From: Solimonas variicoloris DSM 15731
Lineage (GTDB): Bacteria; Pseudomonadota; Gammaproteobacteria; Nevskiales; Nevskiaceae
NCBI RefSeq assembly: GCF_000382285.1
Contig: NZ_KB907925.1
Coordinates: 472,962 to 536,961 of the forward strand
Length of the DNA stretch: 64,000 nt
Direction of reading: 5' to 3'
The position numbers were made by a program, and so were the translations under genes. Numbering within the stretch: position 1 is the stretch's first letter; each line of letters begins with the position of its first letter. The notes under the pieces were generated by a model that saw only the letters and a program-made list of their open reading frames with translations, did no database searches and was not told the origin of the DNA. This document shows positions 60,735-64,000 of the stretch, piece by piece.

Positions 60735-62573
60735 ATGTGCGGAATTGTCGGCGCCATCGCGGCGCGTGATGTCAGTGCCATCCTGATCGAGGGCCTGCGT
60801 CGCCTCGAATACCGCGGCTACGACTCCACCGGTGTCGCCCTCGTCGACGCCCACGGCGGCCTGCATCTGCGCCGCGCCGTCGGCAAGGTCGCCCGTCTCG
60901 AAGACAAGCTGCGCCTGCAGCCGGCTGCCGGGCCGCTCGGCATCGCCCATTCGCGCTGGGCGACGCACGGTGGCGTGACCGAAGCCAACGCGCATCCGCA
61001 CGTCTCCGGCGACCGCATCGCCCTGATTCACAACGGCATCATCGAGAACTACGTCGAGCTCAAGGCGGAGCTGCGCGCGAAGGGCTACGTGTTCTCGTCG
61101 GAGACCGATACCGAGGTCATCGCCCATCTGATCCACGAATTCGTGCGCGGCGGCCTCGATCTGACCGAAGCCGTGCAGCAGGCGGTGCGCCGCCTGAAGG
61201 GCGCGTACGCGATCGTCGTGTTCGACGCCCTGCATCCGGACCGCATCTGCGTCGCGCGCATCGCCAGCCCGCTGGTGATCGGCCTCGGCGAGCCGGGCGA
61301 GAACTTCGTCGCCTCGGACGTGCAGGCCCTGCTGCCGGTCACGCGCCGCTTCCAGTTTCTCGAAGAAGGCGACGTCGCCGACATCCGCCGCGACCGCGTC
61401 GTCATCTACGACGGCAGCGGCGCCGTCGTGCAGCGTCGCGTGCACGAGTCCTCGCTGTCGGCCGATGCCGTCGAGCGCGGTGAGTTCGCGCACTACATGC
61501 TCAAGGAAATCCACGAGCAGCCGCGCGCGCTTGCCGACACGCTGTCCGAACGCCTGCTCGGCGACCACGTGCTCGAAGCCGCGCTCGGCCCGCGTGCCGC
61601 GCAGATCCTGCCGCAGGTGCAGAGCGTGCACATCGTCGCCTGCGGCACCAGCTATCACGCCGGTCTGGTCGCGCGTTACTACCTGGAGCAGGGCACGCGC
61701 ATTCCGTGCACCGTCGAGGTCGCCAGCGAATATCGCTATCGCGATCCGGTCGTGCTGCCCGGCACGCTGTTCCTCGCGATCTCGCAGTCCGGCGAGACCG
61801 CCGACACGCTCGCCGCGCTGCGCGAGGCCAAGAAGCTCGGCTACATCGCCACCTGTGCGATCTGCAACGTGCCGGAGTCCTCCCTGGTGCGCGAGGCCGA
61901 TCTGGTGCTGATGACGCGTGCCGGTCCCGAAGTCGGCGTCGCCTCGACCAAGGCCTTCACCACGCAGCTCGCCGCGCTCGGCATGCTCGGCCTGGCGATC
62001 GCGCAGCGCAAAGGCTTCGACCGCCGCACCATCGCCGTCTACGCGCGGCAGATGGCGCAGGTGCCGGAGCTGGTCGAGCACACGCTCAAGCTCGACCCGC
62101 AGATCCGCGAATGGGCCAAGCGCTTCGCCGACAAGCATCATGCCCTGTTCCTCGGCCGCGGCCCGAGCTATCCGGTGGCGCTCGAAGGCGCGCTCAAGCT
62201 CAAGGAAATCTCCTACATCCACGCCGAGGCCTACGCCGCCGGCGAGCTCAAGCACGGCCCGCTGGCGCTGGTCGACGACGACATGCCGGTCGTCGCCGTG
62301 GCGCCGAACAACGCGCTGCTCGAAAAGCTGAAATCGAACCTGCAGGAAGTGCGCGCGCGCGGCGGGCGTCTGTTCGTGTTCGCCGATCCGGACACCGGCA
62401 TCGAACCGGCCGACGGCGTCGACGTCATCACCATGCCGGATCACATCGAGGCGCTGCAGGCGCCGCTGGTCTACACCGTGCCGCTGCAGCTGCTCGCCTA
62501 CCACGTCGCCGTGCTGCGCGGCACCGACGTCGATCAGCCCCGCAACCTCGCCAAGAGCGTCACCGTGGAGTGA
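60735..62573 (+). CDS. glmS: Glutamine-fructose-6-phosphate aminotransferase (isomerizing)
   Basis: A 612-residue enzyme making glucosamine-6-phosphate, the first step toward UDP-GlcNAc. MCGIVGAIAARDVSAILIEG puts the catalytic Cys at position 2. The GATase domain (HSRWATHGGVTEANAHPHVS) is followed by two SIS domains: ACGTSYHAGLVARYYLE, SQSGETADTLAALREAKKLG and LGRGPSYPVALEGALKLKEI. It ends DQPRNLAKSVTVE, the usual terminus. A TAGAAT at 60681-60686 may be the -10. The 3' end of glmS is a well-known insertion hotspot (attTn7), and mobile DNA follows here. Confidence 0.97.
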   Translation: MCGIVGAIAARDVSAILIEGLRRLEYRGYDSTGVALVDAHGGLHLRRAVGKVARLEDKLRLQPAAGPLGIAHSRWATHGGVTEANAHPHVSGDRIALIHNGIIENYVELKAELRAKGYVFSSETDTEVIAHLIHEFVRGGLDLTEAVQQAVRRLKGAYAIVVFDALHPDRICVARIASPLVIGLGEPGENFVASDVQALLPVTRRFQFLEEGDVADIRRDRVVIYDGSGAVVQRRVHESSLSADAVERGEFAHYMLKEIHEQPRALADTLSERLLGDHVLEAALGPRAAQILPQVQSVHIVACGTSYHAGLVARYYLEQGTRIPCTVEVASEYRYRDPVVLPGTLFLAISQSGETADTLAALREAKKLGYIATCAICNVPESSLVREADLVLMTRAGPEVGVASTKAFTTQLAALGMLGLAIAQRKGFDRRTIAVYARQMAQVPELVEHTLKLDPQIREWAKRFADKHHALFLGRGPSYPVALEGALKLKEISYIHAEAYAAGELKHGPLALVDDDMPVVAVAPNNALLEKLKSNLQEVRARGGRLFVFADPDTGIEPADGVDVITMPDHIEALQAPLVYTVPLQLLAYHVAVLRGTDVDQPRNLAKSVTVE

Positions 62574-62940
62574 CACGGGGGCGCGCTCAGCCGCTGTTTC
62601 CAGCAATTAAAGTCGTGAACCGGCGTTCCGCCTCGTTCGGTTTCGACTCTATGCTGCCAGTGATTCGCCAAGTCATTGGGCGTGTGCTCGGTTCGCCAGA
62701 CAGGGTTGCTTCGTCACGAAACCGTCGGCTGAGGGCGCACCGGATAGAATGCCTCGTGACGGGAAGCAAGCTGCGCGGCTGTCCGCTTTCAGCTGCGGAT
62801 TCCGGACGGTCGACTGTAGAACCGGGCCTCGTGTTTCTTGCAAATCATGTCTGGGACAAGCCCATAAAGTCCGAGACGAAATCGCGTGATGAAAGTTCCG
62901 GGCGATTGATTTAAGAGGTCGCCGTTTCGGACTCTAGTCA
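62574..62940. other. Gene-free stretch between glmS and the integrase remnant
   Basis: I find no convincing gene, tRNA, terminator or attC site in these 367 bp. A short open frame on the minus strand (62587-62769) has no recognisable content. A small inverted repeat (TCCGC...GCGGA around 62780-62800) is too weak to name. The sequence is less GC-rich than the core genes, as expected for an insertion junction. Confidence 0.6.
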
Positions 62941-63738
62941 TCACTTGAGTGAAGGCTGCAAGCGGTCCAGCGGACTGGTGGTATCGCGGGTGGCCTGCAG
63001 GACATGGGTATAGATCATGGTCGTCTGCAGACTGCTGTGCCCCAGCAGCAGCTGAATGGTCCGAATGTCGGTGCCTTGCCACAGCAGATGCGTGGCAAAG
63101 GAATGGCGCAGCGTATGAATGCTGGCGTGCTTGAGAATCCCCGCCCGATCGAGCGCCGCCTTGAACGGCTTCTGCAGGCTCGACTCCGCCGTGTGCCAGC
63201 GCAGCTAGCGAGCAGTCGCAGGACATTGCCGCGCCAGCCGAGACGGAAACGCGTACTGCCAGGCCAAGCTCCGTCCTGCCGACGGATACTTGCGACCCAA
63301 GCCCTCGGGCATCGGCGCCCAGCCTCGGCCCGCCAGCACATCATTCCGATGCAGCGTGGCCACACGCAGCAGATGGGCCTGCAGCGCAGACGCGAGCGAC
63401 GCCGGAAGAACCGTCGTCCGATCCTTGCCGCCCTTGCCATTGCGCACCGTCACCGACCGGCTGCCGAAGTCGAAATCCTTCACGCGCAAAGCCAGGCATT
63501 CGGAAATCCGCAGCCCCGCCCCGTAGATCAGCGATGCCGCCAGCTGCGGAGTCCCCGTCATTAACTGCAACACGCGGCCGACCTCCTCAACCGTCAGCAC
63601 CACGGGGACTCGCTTGCGCTGCTGAATCCGCTGCAAGCCCTCGATGTTCTGCAGAGGCCGATCGAGGACATCACGGTAGAGAAACACCAAGGCATTCAGC
63701 GCCTGAGACTGCGTCGACGCCGACACCTGGCGATCCGA
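62941..63738 (-). pseudogene. Integron-type tyrosine recombinase (IntI-like) remnant with amber codon, N-terminus missing
   Basis: The reading frame shows integrase features in order: QVSASTQSQALNALVFLYRD, KRVPVVLTVEEVGRVLQLM, YGAGLRISECLALRVKDFDF (catalytic Arg) and NGKGGKDRTTVLPASLASAL. LGRKYPSAGRSLAWQYAFPS matches the extra helix region specific to integron integrases. TAG at 63205-63207 then stops the frame. Beyond it, in the same frame, are [56 protein letters not shown] (the remaining His, Arg, His and Tyr) and the final TGA at 62941-62943. The first about 70 residues of the family are absent; similarity stops near 63732, just before IS DNA. Confidence 0.88.
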
Positions 63739-64000
63739 CGTCCCCCCGTAAGCTTCCCTGCCTGAGCAACAACTCATAACCAGAGCTTTCTGGCATCGTA
63801 ACTGCCAGGAGGCATCATGAAGAAGTCGCGTTTTACCGAGACGCAGATCATCGCGATCTTGAAGCAGGCTGACGCCGGCATGCTGGTGAAGGATATCTGC
63901 CGCAAAGCCGGAATCAGCGAGCCGACGTACTACAGCTGGAAGTCGAAATACGGCGGCATGGAAGCCTCCGATCTGAAGCGGACCAAGGAGCTGGAAGCCG
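63739..64000 (+). mobile_element. IS3-family insertion sequence, left end (continues beyond window)
   Basis: DNA after about 63739 no longer matches the integrase and holds the start of an IS3-family transposase gene at 63817. The distance from the likely junction to the ORF, about 75 bp, is normal for an IS3 left end. The exact terminal repeat was not identified because the right end lies outside the window. Confidence 0.6.
63817..64000 (+). CDS. IS3-family transposase OrfA (partial, cut by window edge)
   Basis: From ATG 63817 (AGGAGG a few bases upstream) 61 codons run off the window. MKKSRFTETQIIAILKQADA, then GMLVKDICRKAGISEPTYYS and WKSKYGGMEASDLKRTKELE, form the helix-turn-helix and start of the leucine zipper of IS3-type OrfA, closest by eye to the IS51-like group. 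OrfB with the DDE domain should follow outside the window. Confidence 0.92.
   Translation, partial: MKKSRFTETQIIAILKQADAGMLVKDICRKAGISEPTYYSWKSKYGGMEASDLKRTKELEA

Noticed and set aside
62574..62940. attC or attTn7-type element ends
   Set aside because: No paired attC core motifs and no tns genes were seen in the window.
62789..63226. Alternative minus-strand frame across the integrase 3' part
   Set aside because: Low-complexity translation; the true recombinase frame with catalytic motifs is the one containing the amber codon.

Overview
The window is a GC-rich stretch of bacterial chromosome, densely coding on both strands, with short gaps, many hairpin terminators and several GTG starts. 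The gene set (PlsB, a long FadE, a PurT/TypA/FKBP/OprF-like repertoire, parAB next to a complete F-type ATP synthase operon, then glmU and glmS) fits a gammaproteobacterium, perhaps near Nevskiales/Xanthomonadales. That placement is inferred from protein families and was not tested phylogenetically. Most of the window is ordinary chromosomal core. The only clear mobile DNA lies at the right end, after glmS.

0-9 kb: a divergent TetR regulator and a three-gene RND efflux operon (adaptor lipoprotein, inner-membrane pump, outer-membrane lipoprotein) share a palindromic operator. An XRE regulator follows, divergent from a small membrane protein, with a frameshifted alpha/beta hydrolase and a small tyrosine-phosphatase-like protein. 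9-24 kb: an OprF-like porin, a GDPD phosphodiesterase, pyruvate kinase, purT, a pirin, an APC permease, typA, a LysE exporter, a dicarboxylate/amino-acid symporter, an Old Yellow Enzyme and a frameshifted FecR-SPOR protein.

24-45 kb: an uncharacterised RimK-like ATP-grasp ligase with an overlapping GNAT acetyltransferase, an FKBP lipoprotein, and plsB. A peptide-use pair follows (POT transporter plus M2 peptidase), then a YdbH/YdbL-like envelope pair, a cyclic-nucleotide-binding patatin, a second OmpA-family protein, a prolyl oligopeptidase, and a TetR-fadE operon whose perfect palindrome sits between the promoter hexamers. Several of these genes (plsB, YdbH/YdbL, patatin, fadE) concern membrane lipid turnover.

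45-62.6 kb: a HerA-like ATPase, rsmG-parA-parB, an SDR oxidoreductase, the complete atpIBEFHAGDC operon, glmU, a divergent flippase-like membrane protein, and glmS. 62.6-64 kb: a gene-free stretch, an integron-type tyrosine recombinase broken by an in-frame amber codon and lacking its N-terminal part, and the start of an IS3-family element that probably caused the truncation. No rRNA, tRNA or CRISPR array was seen. Best candidates for a second look are the RimK-GNAT pair, the YdbH/YdbL pair without YnbE, and the decayed integrase at the glmS hotspot.
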